From: Eriocheir sinensis
Lineage: Eukaryota; Arthropoda; Malacostraca; Decapoda; Varunidae
Length of the DNA stretch: 64,000 nucleotides
Direction of reading: 5' to 3'
Assembly: GCF_024679095.1 (NCBI RefSeq)
Contig: NC_066568.1
Span: 6,155,218-6,219,217 of the forward strand
A program made the translations under genes and the position numbers. A model generated the notes under the pieces. The model saw only the letters and a program-made list of their open reading frames with translations. It was not told the DNA's origin and made no database searches. Shown piece by piece: positions 42,301-52,694 of the stretch. Each line of letters begins with the position of its first letter. The first letter of the stretch is position 1.

Positions 42301-43592
42301 AGTGGAAATGAGTTACTTGAGGAGTGCTTGTGGTGCGAGTAGAATGGATGGAGTGAATAATGAAAGTGCGTATGAGCATTTTGGAATGTGTCACAGGGGT
42401 GAAGGGAATAAGTGTGGAGTGGTGGAAGAAGTGAAGCGACAGACTTTAAAGTGGTTTGGCCACATGGAGCGAATGGAGGTGAGTGAGATGACCAGAAGTG
42501 TGTATGTGAGTGAGATAGAGGGAGGGAATGTTAGAGGACGACCTCCAGTGAAATGGAGGGAAAGGGTGCAGGAGTACATTAGGGAGAGGGGTGAAAGATC
42601 CTTGAGAAACTTTGAGCAGGCAAGGAGGGAGTGTCTAGACAGAGAAAGATGGAAACTTTTCTGTCGTGGCCATCCCCTGGTGGGAGCTCCTAGGAGCAGG
42701 CGTCGATGAAATGATGATGATGATATGAAGTATGTATTAATGTGAGTAAAGGATAATAAAGGAAGCAGATTAAGAAAAAACAAGACCACCAAGCAATCAC
42801 TTACCTTTTAAAAGAGCCGACTTTCTCTGTCAGCTGGGCAAACACGTGGCGCTGCGTCTCATCCAAGAACTTGAGGCGGATTTTAATGCTTCCCGGCGGC
42901 CTGGGCTCCTCCTTGCCCTGCTCCTTCTCCTCCTCCACCTCCTTCCTCTTCTCATCATCCACTCCCTGCACCTTGTCTGAGGCGGGTGATGCATCTGCCA
43001 GTCGCTTCTGGTCTGCTTCATCCACCACTGGGCTCGAAGTGTCCAAGTTAGTGGCCGCCCCCCCCATGGAGACAAAGTGCTGTAGCCTCCGCCTCCGCAC
43101 CTCCATCTCCGGTAAACTAGACTGGGGTGGCGGGAGGGCATCACCAGCCGTTTCCTCCCCAGTGGTTTCCTTTAGCCCTGGGGTGTCGCACTTCTCCCCC
43201 TCACTCCCCCCACTACCCCCCATGGCACTAGCGTTCACCTCTCCTCCTGTCGCACATTCCTGAGTCCTCGGCAGGGCGGCCTCTGGGGGGGTGTCAGTGG
43301 CCTGCATGCCTTCCTCCGCAGGGCAGGTCGTGGCCTCACTGTCCTTTTCACTGTCCTCTGGGGTAGCCGCCATGGCCTCCCCGCCACCATCACTAGTCTC
43401 CGCTGCACTCCCTTCGCCCCCCTCCCCCCCACCGCCCTCCACGGCCCCACTGCTGTGTATCACAACCACCGCCGTCGCCACTAACGGCTCCCGCACGCTT
43501 GTTGAGAGCCAGGCCGCCGCCACCACCACGGCCACCACCGCCACCACCACCGCCGCTGTCAGCACGTCCTGCAGCGCCTCATAGCTCAGCAT
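39393..43592 (-). CDS. TMUB: transmembrane and ubiquitin-like domain protein (TMUB1/TMUB2 type)
   Basis: Three - strand exons, GT..AG and in phase: 43592-42805, 40817-40595 and 39662-39393 (TGA); 426 residues. The ATG at 43592 (ACTACCATGC) gives MLSYEALQDVL; no ATG precedes it in frame. Order: N-terminal membrane helix of Val/Ala (about 10-33); a long Gly/Glu/Ser/Thr-rich linker (50-230), longer than in vertebrates; ubiquitin-like domain (IKIRLKFLDETQ ... GSFKRQHFSIELDD, RIRLIFNGQLLSRDSSTLAQ, CVVHCHVS), whose GSxKR / IRLI-x-GQLL / VLHCHVS blocks match TMUB1/2; two C-terminal membrane helices (PLLYAVMVVMWYL and MSTIILLFLTALLLISTYLL) and a Ser/Ala/Thr tail. Vertebrate TMUB proteins act in ER-associated degradation and receptor recycling. 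Which of TMUB1 or TMUB2 it represents cannot be told. Confidence 0.9.
39801..40065 (-). mobile_element. tRNA-derived SINE in TMUB intron 2
   Basis: On the - strand it starts GGGGGCTTCATGGTGCAGTG, continues GTTAGCACACTCGG (box A region) and GGATTCGATTCCC (box B), then a tRNA-unrelated body (CACCAGTGAATGGGTACCAG, ATTAATCGGGGGTTGTG). Flanked by a perfect 12-bp target duplication AGGATTTGAGAG (39789-39800, 40066-40077). Confidence 0.92.
40180..40345. repeat. direct duplication, about 75 bp twice
   Basis: AAGAAAATTTCACCTGTATA, AAAGTGTGAAAGAAAACCAT and TATTAGTACTATTTTT appear twice in TMUB intron 2. Confidence 0.9.
40335..40505. repeat. paralogous segment with an empty piggyBac target site
   Basis: Matches 43821-44220: AAAACACACTTCATAGACTC, GGGAGCAGTTAGTTA, GGAGGAGATGAGATA and TATCTTGACCTTRTATGCC. 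Here the TTAA at 40400-40403 is uninterrupted; at 43886 it holds a MITE. Confidence 0.88.
40841..41000. repeat. inverted-repeat arm B, at the 3' end of TMUB intron 1
   Basis: Reverse complement of 38929-39078. It starts 24 bases upstream of the exon at 40817-40595, so it lies at the branch point/pyrimidine tract of that acceptor. Confidence 0.85.
41180..41380. repeat. AAAGTATGTATTAATCTAAGT array
   Basis: About eight copies of GTATGTATTAATCTAAGTAA A in TMUB intron 1, interrupted by the LINE at 41381-42715 and resuming at 42725. Confidence 0.85.
41381..42715 (+). pseudogene. non-LTR retrotransposon reverse transcriptase, 5'-truncated and inactive
   Basis: Reads in three frames: EEQGGFRKGRGCVDQ, AFMDLEKAYDRVDW, then a stop and frameshift, [43 protein letters not shown], another frameshift, [46 protein letters not shown]. 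The catalytic motif is FADN instead of (Y/F)ADD. Ends in (GATGAT)n. It lies antisense to TMUB, in intron 1. Same family as 18456-19270. Confidence 0.9.
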
Positions 43593-43885
43593 GGTAGTGC
43601 TGCGAGGGCCCTCCTGACGCGGCCGCTCTCGACGCCTCACTCCTCACACGCCTGAGGCACAGAACGCACCTTATAGGCCTTATGGGGAAAGAAAACTATT
43701 ATTACTATTACTATTATTAGTAGTATTTCAGCCACTCACAACACCTCACTCTTCACACACCTGCAGGACATATGTAACACACCTTATAGGCCTTAGTGAG
43801 AAAGAAAACTATTATTACTACTATTTTTAACGTTTATCCGAGTCAAAACACACTTCATAGACTCATTAGACCAGGGAGCAGTTAG
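43593..43885. other. TMUB 5' region with short direct duplication
   Basis: Two copies of CTTCACACACCTG ... CACCTTATAGGCCTTA and GAAAGAAAACTATTATTACT. Likely contains the TMUB 5' UTR and promoter; no TATA box noticed. Confidence 0.4.
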
Positions 43886-44109
43886 TTAGCCGAGTAGCTG
43901 CGGGGATCATGTTTCTTAAAGGTCCCTCTAAGCGAGAAAAATGAGAAAAAATCATCACTCACACAAACCATTTCATAATATATATCAATGCATTTGTGAT
44001 CACTTTATGTATCATCTATTTTGAGAGGGTTTATATCATGGCAAAAATTTGGCCCGTCGCTGCTACACGGTAAAGCCACAAATTTGACCCGTCGCTCCTA
44101 CCAGGTTAA
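43886..44109. mobile_element. piggyBac-like MITE, diverged copy
   Basis: Left border TTAGCCGAGTAGCTGCGGGG, right border CGTCGCTCCTACCAGGTTAA; ends have mutated but the interior matches 19310-19532. Upstream of TMUB. Confidence 0.85.
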
Positions 44110-44580
44110 GGAGGAGATGAGATACGAGAGGGTGCATGAAGTATATCTTGACCTTGTATGCCTCAGGGTGAAGGCAAACCATTATCATTATTATTTCTGC
44201 CACTCACAATGCCTCTCTCTTCACACACCTGAAATACACAACACACGCACTTTATGTACATTACGGTAAACTAAAATTATGATTATATAGTTTTATTAAG
44301 TTACCTGGTATTAGATTAAGGGCCTACCTACCTACATTTCCAGTCTTGTCAATCTAATGATCAGAGCACATCTTTTTGCCCCAATGTTACTGCCTATGAA
44401 CATTATAACCCTGCCAAGCCCAGCCCCTCAGCCCCTGCCAAACACCCCTTACCAGGATGAGCTCCAAACATGCCAACATGCCACAGTATATGAGATGACT
44501 TAACAATAATGAGATTTGTGATTTAAAACACTGTGGGAAGTGTGTTGTAAGCACTAGGGGCATTGTCCATGGTGTACATG

Positions 44581-45439
44581 TTAGTATTCATACAGCTTAT
44601 CGCCCAGGTGTGCCGCTAGTAATCTCTTAAACACTGACAGGCTAGGTGCTGACACAACTGAGGAAGGCAGGGCATTCCAAAGATTGATGACCCTATTAGG
44701 GAAGAATCTTTTGCGTAACTCGATATGAATACATTGATGGAATATTTTAAAAGCATGGCCTCGGGTCCTGGCATCTCCCGCTAGTTGGAAAACATCAGAT
44801 GGGCAGATAGGTGAGAGTCCATTATATAAATATTTTCCACACTTTAACCCGGTAGCAGCGACGGGCCAAATTTGTGGCTTTACCATGTAGCAGTGACAGG
44901 CCAAATTTGTGCCATGATATAAGCCCCCAAAAATAAATGATGCATGAACTGATCACAAATGCTTTGATATAGTATATTATGAAATGGTTTGTGTGAGGGG
45001 TGATTTTTTCTCATTTTTCTCGCTTAGAGGGACCATTAAGAAACATGATCCCTGCAGCTACCAGGTTAATCATGTCAGCTCTGAGCAGCCTACCTCTCAC
45101 TGAGAATAAGCCAAGTGCAGCAAGGCGTGCATTGTATTCCATGTTGTTAAATCCAGAGATTTGCTTAGTCTAGCGACGCTGAACCCCTTCCAGCAGTGTC
45201 AGGTCTCCCTCATATCCGGTGTGTCAAATGACTGAGCAAAATTCAATGACTGGGTGAATGTGGGTTAGATACAGAGAAAGCATAAATGAGGAGTCATGGT
45301 TGACAGTGCTCTTCAAAAGGTTAGAAGCTATACCTGAAGCCTTATTGGTAATTACACGAATATGCTGATGAAACTTCAGAGTGGTGTCTATCAACAGTCC
45401 CAAGTCTGATGCAGTCAACAAAGTGAATAGGGGAGCCAT
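44581..45439 (-). pseudogene. non-LTR retrotransposon pol C-terminus, split by a MITE
   Basis: The - strand reads LGLLIDTTLKFHQHIRVITN, TSGF/ISGFNNMEYNARLAAL, LFSVRGRLLRADMI, then after the MITE KCGKYLYNGLSPI, RTRGHAFKIF, ELRKRFFPNRVINLWNALPS and SLSVFKRLLAAHL. This is the usual C-terminal block (FFxxRVIxxWNxLP) of jockey/CR1-like elements. Confidence 0.85.
44844..45069. mobile_element. piggyBac-like MITE inside a LINE fragment
   Basis: TTAA borders, ends CCCGGTAGCAGCGACGGGCC / GCAGCTACCAGG. It interrupts the LINE protein between ADMI and KCGKY; joining the flanks restores the expected spacing. Confidence 0.9.
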
Positions 45440-45779
45440 TCATATAATAACAAGGTGCTGGGCTAGGTACTGTGCCAGCCTATTAACATTACAACCTTGC
45501 CAAGCCCATTAATATCCTCTTATCCCCTGCCCCCCACCCCTACACACCCCTAGCTAGCCCCCATACAGCCCTACCAGCCTATGTGTGTTATGCACCTGAA
45601 AGGTGCCCTGCGCATTATCATACGGATCCAAATAACTCTGCCAAGCCCATTAACATCCTCTTGTCCCCTGCCAGCCCAGCCCCTTCATCCCTGCCTCTCA
45701 CCCTTACACACCCCTAGCTAGCCCCTCTCAAGCCCTACCAGCCTATCATCATTACAACCCTGCCAAGCCCATTAATATC

Positions 45780-46947
45780 GGTAAAATTCTAGTGTTTGCC
45801 CATACTCCCCCCTCCCCCCATACAAGCCTGGGGACCTGGTGGGAACACGGGATTTCGGGTGGGGGACACCAAATCCGTCGCAATCACGTATTTTTTTAGT
45901 GGGGGGGGGGGGGGGATAAAAACTCCCTAATCTAGGGAAATTCCGTAAATCTAGGGACTTTTCCTCCCACCACCACTAAAAATGAGCGTTTGAGACGAAT
46001 TTAGTGTTTCCCATACGGAAACCACACACTCACTGGATCCCCAAGCTTGTTTAGGGAGAGAAGCGCAGTGAAACCACCAAACAATGCTCACCTCACCATC
46101 TGGCATGGCGCAGGAGGCCATCTGCGCTCACATGAACCGCCTACATCACACTCATGTGTCACCTCATCGCAAGGTTTCTGTCCTCTAAGTAGAGTCCGTG
46201 GCACCAAACACAGTGTATCTTCATTGTTTATCACTGACACAAGCAAAACCACCGGCTAGCCTTGATCCGTCCAACGCCACGCCTTAAACAGTGCTGCGGG
46301 TTCTAGAGCAAGTGAAGCCTCTCGAACCTCCTGCCCGAGCTGTTCGAATGTGTGAATCCTTACTGACCGCATGTTGAATCTGCTTCACGGGTTCGTATTC
46401 CCAGTATACAAGGTGATTGTGGATATTGACTCCGCGCCTCCAGAATATGATAATACGCCTCCATATATCATATATAGAGTTCAAAAAACAAAATACATGT
46501 CCCTCAACCATAATATGAAGGCAGAAGTACTTAAAAGTATAGAAGAAGCCGAATTAATCCCCTTCCCCCAACGATCTTGGGAGACCTGCGGGAGGTCGGG
46601 GTATTTGGGTGGGGGAGCATATTTAAACTACTCCAACCGAACTTTACAACCTGCTAACGGGGAGGCTTCGCCCCCCTCGAACCCCCCATTTGGTATGGAG
46701 AGTGAGTGAAATTGCGTGGTTTCCGTACTACGTTGTAAAAAAAACCCGGAATGTATGAAATTTCCCAACATCTAATTAATTGTAAGGAATTTCCCTACAT
46801 CTAGGGTATTTTTCAACCCCCCATAGCTCAAAAACTATGCATTTGTGACGCATTTCATGTTTACCACCGCATTTCGCAAAGTCTCAATGGCCCCCTAGCC
46901 AATTTTGGTTGCGAGGGGTGAGTATGGGCAAACACTAGAATAATACC
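45780..46947. mobile_element. non-autonomous DNA transposon, 1168 bp, 8-bp target duplication
   Basis: Inverted ends GGTAAAATTCTAGTGTTTGC / GCAAACACTAGAATAATACC, continuing CCATACTC / GAGTATGG (28 bp with two mismatches). Flanked by TTAATATC (45772-45779 and 46948-46955), part of the host array unit. Interior has poly-G and subterminal TAGGGAAATTCC / GGAATTTCCCTA motifs but no transposase. 8-bp duplications fit hAT, P or related groups; the ends are not classic hAT. Confidence 0.88.
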
Positions 46948-47334
46948 TTAATATCCTCCTATCCCCTGCCAGCCCAGCCCCTTCACCCCTGCCACACACC
47001 CCTAGTAAGCCCCCATACAGCCCTACCAGCCTATCATCATTACAAACCTGCCAAGCCCATTAATATCCTCCTATCCCCTGCCAGCCCAGCCCTCCACCCC
47101 TGCCAACGAAAAGGGTCTAAATCACGGCCTATCCAGTCCCTACCCTGCCCCAGCCCCTTCACGTCGTCCTCCATTACATAAGTCAGCCCTTATCTTACGT
47201 TTCCAGGGGGTGTTTGTGGTTTTATATGCTCTTGGGTTTATTTAATGGCGTCTGGTGAGGTTTGGGGTTGTTTAAGGGATAGATAAGGTTGATAAAGGGG
47301 AAAATAAGGCTCTCACCATGACCATGTTTTCCTT

Positions 47335-47930
47335 CGCTGGTGTTTTGATGACGTCACTACATTCTTTTTATCTTCACACGTTCGCATTTCGTCATATTTT
47401 TTCACTGTGCTTCTGTATTGCGTCTTGTTTAGGTGTTGTTCTGCTATATATTGTCTTTAAATGTTATTCTTTGCATGATTTTCGTTTATCTATTTTTTTC
47501 ATTCTTCTTTTTTATCTTCACACGTTCGTATTTTGTCATATTTCTTCACTATGCTGTATATTGTGTCTTGTTTAGGTGTTGTTCTGCTATATATTGTCTT
47601 TAAATGTTATTCTTTGCATGATTTTCGTTTATTTATTTTTTTCATTCGATCTCTTTTATCTTCACACGTTCGTATTTTGTCATATTTCTTCACTGTACTT
47701 CTGTATTGCGTCTTTTTTAGGTGTTGTTCTTCTTTATATTATCTTCAAATGTTATTCTTTCATTTATTTATTTTTTTCATTATTGTTAGTTTCCTTCTTT
47801 TTATCTCCACACGTTCGTATTTTGTTATATTTCATCGCTGTGCTTCTGTATTACGTCTTATTTTCTTGTTGTTCTTCTATAATATATAATCTTTAAATGT
47901 TATTCTTTTCATCGTTCTTCAACATTCATA
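47335..47930. repeat. T-rich tandem repeat, about 145 bp, four copies
   Basis: Units of ATCTTCACACGTTCGTATTT, TGTCATATTTCTTCACTGTR, GTCTTGTTTAGGTGTTGTTC and TGCATGATTTTCGTTTATYT. The open + strand frames are Phe/Leu-rich artefacts. Confidence 0.9.
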
Positions 47931-48266
47931 TTTTTTTTAATTCTTCTTCTTTATTCAGTAACTTCTTTATTTTTTCTTATATTTTATGGTTGTTCTTGAT
48001 CTTGGTAATAGTGCACAGGGCAGCTATCAGTGCGCATAACGTATATAATTCTAATTTTTATGTTGGCTGTTAATTGGGGGACAGGGGAGCCGAGTGTGCA
48101 GGGGAGGGAATTATAAATGAATCAAGTGTAATTGTTGGTGTTGGTGTGTTGTGGTGACAAGTGTGTATTTGCTTTCTGAATGAGTCTATTGTACCGGAGC
48201 CTAAAACCTATTGAAGGAGGCTGTTCCGGTCACGTATATGGTGCGTGGAAAGGAAGGATCGAGAGT

Positions 48267-48458
48267 ACCGTTGCCAGATTATCGTACTCAGAGCTCGTAT
48301 TTACCGGTTTCTGAGCCATAGCCATTGCCAAACAACACCAATGATTAACCATTTTAACGATAACTAAATATGAAGGCAGTTATTGGGGTCGAGGAGGCAG
48401 CTTTTGGGGTCGGAAATCGGCAAACAGTGGAGGGTGAGTACGACAATCTGGCAACGGT
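48267..48458. mobile_element. MITE with ACCGTTGCCAGATT ends, about 190 bp
   Basis: Inverted ends ACCGTTGCCAGATTATCGTA CTCA / TGAGTACGACAATCTGGCAA CGGT. Target duplication unclear. Confidence 0.75.
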
Positions 48459-48639
48459 GGACTATAGTAGTCTCCTTGGTGGAAAGTATGAGTGCTTGTA
48501 TGCGTCAGTGTTGATATGTTTGGTATTTTTGGTTTTGTGTGTTACGAGTACGTTGGCTGTTTGCGTTGTGTAAGTATAAATGTGGATCAATGTCAATGTG
48601 AGTGTTAATTAAACCAGCGTCTGCTATACTGGATATGAT

Positions 48640-49190
48640 GTTCTCCTATATACAAGTGATGGGAAACGCACTATATATGCCCGAGCACTTGGCAAGAACA
48701 GCGAACAGGCAGAAACAAAAGTTAAGACCGACAGAGCCAAAAGACCTAAAAATTGAACTTAATGCAGCTCATATTCCCGACGACTTCCTTAGAGCTGACG
48801 TATACGAATCGTGAACGCCGCCGCCTGATCCTCGCAACAACACAAGTATAACATCTAACAAAGGCTAAATCATGGTACACTGATGGCACATTTCAGCTGT
48901 TCAGGCACCCATTGACACAGCTGATGACAGTCAACGCTTTTGTGAGAGCAGAAGATTATGCAAAACAGGTGCCCTTATTGTTTGTCATAAAGTCCGGTAG
49001 AAAGAAAAGTGATTGCCAAAAGGTCTTCCGGGAACTTTTAGCCAGTCTACCAAATGAGCCCTTTGTTCAATGCTTTAACGGTTGACTATGAGAAACCAAT
49101 TTGGAAAGTCTTGCCTGAGTTTTTGCCTTACGCTGAAATCAAAGGAATACGTTTTCCATTGGGCACAGGCTATATGGAGAAAGGTTAGTA
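48640..49190 (+). pseudogene. MULE-type transposase remnant
   Basis: Segments in shifting frames: ARTANRQKQKLRPTEPKDLK, IPDDFLRADVY, NRERRRLILAT, then LTKAKSWYTDGTFQLFRHPL, TQLMTVNAFVRA, VPLLFVIKSGRKKSDCQKVF, and VDYEKPIWKVLPEFLPYAEI. The W-x-DGTF block with the following PLLF-ALM-like segment is the DDE core of MULE transposases, often paired with FLYWCH proteins. At least two frameshifts and stops make it inactive. Confidence 0.75.
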
Positions 49191-49790
49191 AATTTAATTA
49201 TGTATCATCGCAGTAACCATACACTATACAGTAAGTTTACTCAGTGTCTGCAGACAATGTATATTCGTATGGACGGGACTTTATCCTAATATATAACGAC
49301 CTGACCGTAAACTAATTAGACTACTGTCAAATATACGTAACATGCAAGAGTCGTGTAAATAGACACTGTTTTCATGAACACATCATGAATCTACGATACC
49401 AGGCAGTAAATAGTGCGGTAGTAGTATGCCCAATCCATAAGGGTGTATCTCAGTCAGTCTATAAGTGTGTAATTAACTCGGTGAGATAACTGCACCTTCA
49501 TGGGTAGCTGTATTCTCTGGCGCGTCCCGCAACCCACTATTGTCCATAGACTTTAACTTGAGCCCTGTGGCTTGGGCCGGGGAAACCTCCATTCTTTACA
49601 GATCTAGCGAAGACCGGCGCAAGGCGATGTCTCACTGTTAGTCTGTACGTTATCTATTTATGGAACATATATTTATTCATAATACGACTGCATGGTGTTA
49701 AGAATGGCTTGGGATTAGAGGGAAAGAGAACGACTGAGTCGCGCCCAAGGACTCAAGTTAAAATCGATAGACTTTTTTTTATAGCTGTGT
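49191..49790. other. intergenic, nothing recognised
   Basis: No open exon or repeat identified. Confidence 0.4.
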
Positions 49791-49794
49791 TGTG

Positions 49795-49913
49795 ATGAGT
49801 GACGCCAGCAGCCATGGTAGCGCGCCTATTTCATCCGTACCTGAGGACTTCCCACACCTCACCCCCACCCATTTCCAGCGGCGACACCTGCAGGTTCCCG
49901 TCGCCCACTTTAG
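49795..49913 (+). CDS. possible first coding exon, unidentified
   Basis: ATG followed by 39 codons (MSDASSHGSAPISSVPEDFP ...) ending in a good donor (TTTAG, then GTATGC). The codons are G+C-richer than the surroundings. No following exon can be assigned, since HSP70 genes on the other strand come next. Could be chance; I do not recognise it. Confidence 0.2.
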
Positions 49914-50229
49914 GTATGCAACTTTTTTTTTCCTAAGGAACAGAGGATGTAGTAGATGGAGGAATTGAAAATGCTGGTCGGACTAAATTATTGGCCGGGA
50001 AACAGATGCCATGACGTGGGGTTAGTGTCTTGTGTATGTCATGATTGTGTAATGTTGGGTTTTGTCCTGTACGCGAGGGAAACGAGGAAAATCTCTCCTC
50101 ATAATACTTGACCTCATGCTTCCATGCACGCGTTGTCACCCTTAAGAAGCGGGAAAATGAAAATGAATGTCTTACCTCAGGAATGGAACATTGAACAAGG
50201 TTAAAAACAGCAATTTGCAAAAAAATATA

Positions 50230-50235
50230 TTTATT
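50230..50235 (-). terminator. poly(A) signal of HSP70 copy 1
   Basis: AATAAA on the - strand, about 260 nt after the stop. The following region is AT-rich. Confidence 0.6.
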
Positions 50236-50496
50236 CCGTTGTGTATGAAAAAATATTGGCCGTGTGAACTTAAAGTTCTTTTACATTTCTAGTCAATAAA
50301 TACCCTAAACATCCACGCAAACATAGTGATAGAAAATGGAAAGATCAACATGACATACAGTATTAATGTTAAGCTGCTCATCACAGGGCAAATTTTATGT
50401 TTTAAATAGAGAATCATGGAGCGTTCATGAGAATCTGAACCAAGTGTTGTCCCCTTCTGCCGCCTAATTAGGAAGATATGGCAACAGTCTGCTGGC

Positions 50497-52337
50497 TTAG
50501 TCCACCTCCTCCACAGTGGGTCCTCGCCCTGCGGTTCCTCCGGCGGCGCCAAAGCCGGGCATCCCGCCAGCGCCGCCAGCAGCAGCCCCGTGGATCTTGG
50601 AGGCGAGGGGACGCCACGCCTGCTCCAGCTCCTGCATCTTGTGCTCGTACTCCTCCTTCTCGGCTAGCTGGTTGGCGTCCAGCCAGTTCAGGGTCTCTTG
50701 CGCCTTCTCCTCGATGGAGCGCTTCTCGTCAGCGGACAACTTCTCCGCCACCGCAGCCTCCGACATGGAGGACTTGACGCTGAAGCACAGCGCTTCCAGC
50801 CGGTTCTTGGCATCCACTCGGTCTCGCTGCCTGGCGTCGTCTTCCTTGTACTGCTCGGCCTCGTTCACCATCCTTTCGATGTCTTCCTTGCTCAGCCGTC
50901 CCTTGTCGTTGTTGATGGTGATCTTGTTCTGCTTGCCACTCGACTTGTCCACCGCAGACACGTTGAGGATGCCGTTGGCGTCGATGTCAAAGGTCACCTC
51001 GATCTGGGGCACTCCCCGCGGCGCCGGAGGGATGCCGGTCAGGTCAAACTTGCCCAACAGGTTGTTGTCCTTGGTCATCGCCCTCTCACCCTCGTACACC
51101 TGGATCAGCACGCCCGGCTGGTTGTCGGAGTACGTGGTGAAGATCTGCGATTGCTTGGTGGGAATGGTGGTGTTGCGCTTGATGAGGGCAGTCATCATGC
51201 CGCCGGCCGTCTCGATGCCCAGCGACAGTGGCGCCACGTCCAGCAGTAGCAGGTCCTTCACGGCGTCGGACTGGTCGCCCGTCAGGATGGCGGCCTGCAC
51301 GGCGGCGCCGTACGCCACCGCCTCGTCGGGGTTGATGGACTTGTTTAGCTCCTTGCCGTTGAAGAAGTCCTGCAGCAGTTTCTGGATCTTGGGGATGCGG
51401 GTTGACCCGCCCACCAGCACCAGGTCGTGCACGCTGCTCTTGTCCAGCTTGGCGTCCCGCAGGGCCTTCTCCACGGGCTCTAGAGTACCACGGAAGAGGT
51501 CAGAGCACAGCTCCTCGAACCTGGCGCGTGTGATCGACGTGTAGAAGTCAATGCCCTCAAACAGAGAGTCGATCTCCAAGCTCGCCTGAGTGGACGACGA
51601 CAGCGTGCGCTTCGCCCTCTCACAGGCAGTCCGCAAACGACGCAGTGCCCTCTTGTTCGTCCTCAAGTCTTTCTTGTACTTGCGCTGGAACTCCTGGGCA
51701 AAGTGGTTCACCAGCCGGTTGTCAAAATCTTCGCCCCCGAGGTGAGTGTCTCCGGCCGTCGACTTCACCTCAAACACGCCGTCGTCGATGCTCAGAATGG
51801 ACACGTCGAACGTTCCGCCGCCCAGGTCAAAGATGAGAACATTGCGCTCCGCCACACTGCCGCCCGCCTTTTTGTCGAGGCCGTAGGCGATGGCGGCGGC
51901 CGTCGGCTCGTTGATGATCCTCAGCACGTTGATGCCGGCGATGGTGCCGGCGTCCTTGGTGGCTTGCCGCTGAGAGTCGTTGAAGTAGGCGGGCACCGTG
52001 ATGACGGCATCCTTCACGGCGCTGCCCAGATACGCCTCGGCCGTTTCCTTCATCTTGGTCAGCACCATGGACGAGATCTCCTCGGGGTTGAAGGTCTTGG
52101 TTTCGCCCTTGAATTCCACCTTCACCTTGGGCTTGCCGCCCTCGGGCACCACCGCGAAGGGCCAGTGTTTCATGTCCGCCTGGATCGACGGCTCCTCGAA
52201 CTTGCGGCCGATCAACCGCTTGGCATCGAACACTGTGTTGGTGGGGTTCAGCGCCACCTGTTGGGGAGAAACGGAAAATCATGAGCAGTGAGTTACTTTT
52301 GTAGCATCTCTGTTATTATGCTGCATATTATTATTAG

Positions 52338-52379
<42 letters not shown>

Positions 52380-52694
52380 GTACCTGTGTGAGACTGTGTA
52401 TGTGTGTGTGTGTAGATGTACCTGTGTGAGAATGTGTGTGTGTGTGTATGTGTGTGTGTGTTACTTTAAGTGTGTGTGTGTGTGTTAGTTTAAGTGTGTG
52501 TGTGTGTGTGTGTGTGTACCCACCTGGTTCTTGGCGGCGTCGCCAATGAGTCGTTCGGTGTCCGTGAAGGCCACGTAGGAGGGCGTGGTCCTGTTGCCCT
52601 GGTCGTTGGCGATGATCTCCACCTTGCCGTGCTGGAACACACCCACGCACGAGTAGGTGGTGCCCAGGTCAATGCCGATTGCTGGCGCTGGCAT
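50497..52694 (-). CDS. HSP70: cytosolic HSP70, copy 1
   Basis: Two coding exons: 52694-52524 (57 codons) and 52257-50497 (TAA), 643 residues. ATP-dependent chaperone that folds and disaggregates proteins in cytosol and nucleus. Signatures: [15 protein letters not shown] near the N terminus, [14 protein letters not shown] at about 196-209, [11 protein letters not shown] at about 335, interdomain linker [15 protein letters not shown] near 390, a GGMPGFG tail and terminal GPTVEEVD, the cytosolic co-chaperone anchor. The coding intron after Gln57 is only 266 bp and mostly (TG)n. A second intron (53061 to about 52697) lies in the 5' UTR. The usual GGVMTAL reads GGMMTAL. Neighbour 56709-58895 is a near-identical tandem copy. 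Heat-shock elements in the promoter suggest a stress-inducible gene. Confidence 0.97.
52258..52523 (-). other. HSP70 copy 1 coding intron, (TG)n-filled
   Basis: GTGGGTACACACACAC donor and TCTCCCCAACAG acceptor. Between them on the + strand lie several TGTGTG tracts separated by ACCTGTGTGAGA. Length 266 bp against 234 and 188 in copies 2 and 3. Confidence 0.92.

Larger units (their letters stand above)
44395..47115. repeat. CCTGCCAAGCCCATTAATATC tandem array, interrupted
   Basis: Unit of about 120 bp: CCTGCCAAGCCCATTAATAT, CCTCYTATCCCCTGCCAGCC, CAGCCCCTTCACCCCTGCC, ACACCCCTAG and CCCTACCAGCCTATCATCAT. Copies occur at 44405, 45490-45779 and 46948-47115, separated by a LINE fragment and by a DNA transposon. 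Confidence 0.85.

Noticed and set aside
43593..43640. Sixteen extra N-terminal residues for TMUB
   Set aside because: They would start at GTG; the first ATG in frame is at 43592 with a good context.
46371..46709. 112-codon + strand frame inside the 1168-bp transposon
   Set aside because: No DDE or zinc-finger motif; crosses subterminal repeat; judged chance.
47318..47896. Phe/Leu-rich frames suggesting membrane proteins
   Set aside because: They follow the 145-bp T-rich tandem repeat and change frame with it.
50516..51544. 342-codon + strand frame across HSP70 copy 1 (and 349 codons at 56728-57777)
   Set aside because: Antisense shadows of a highly biased HSP70 coding sequence; composition reflects the complementary codons.
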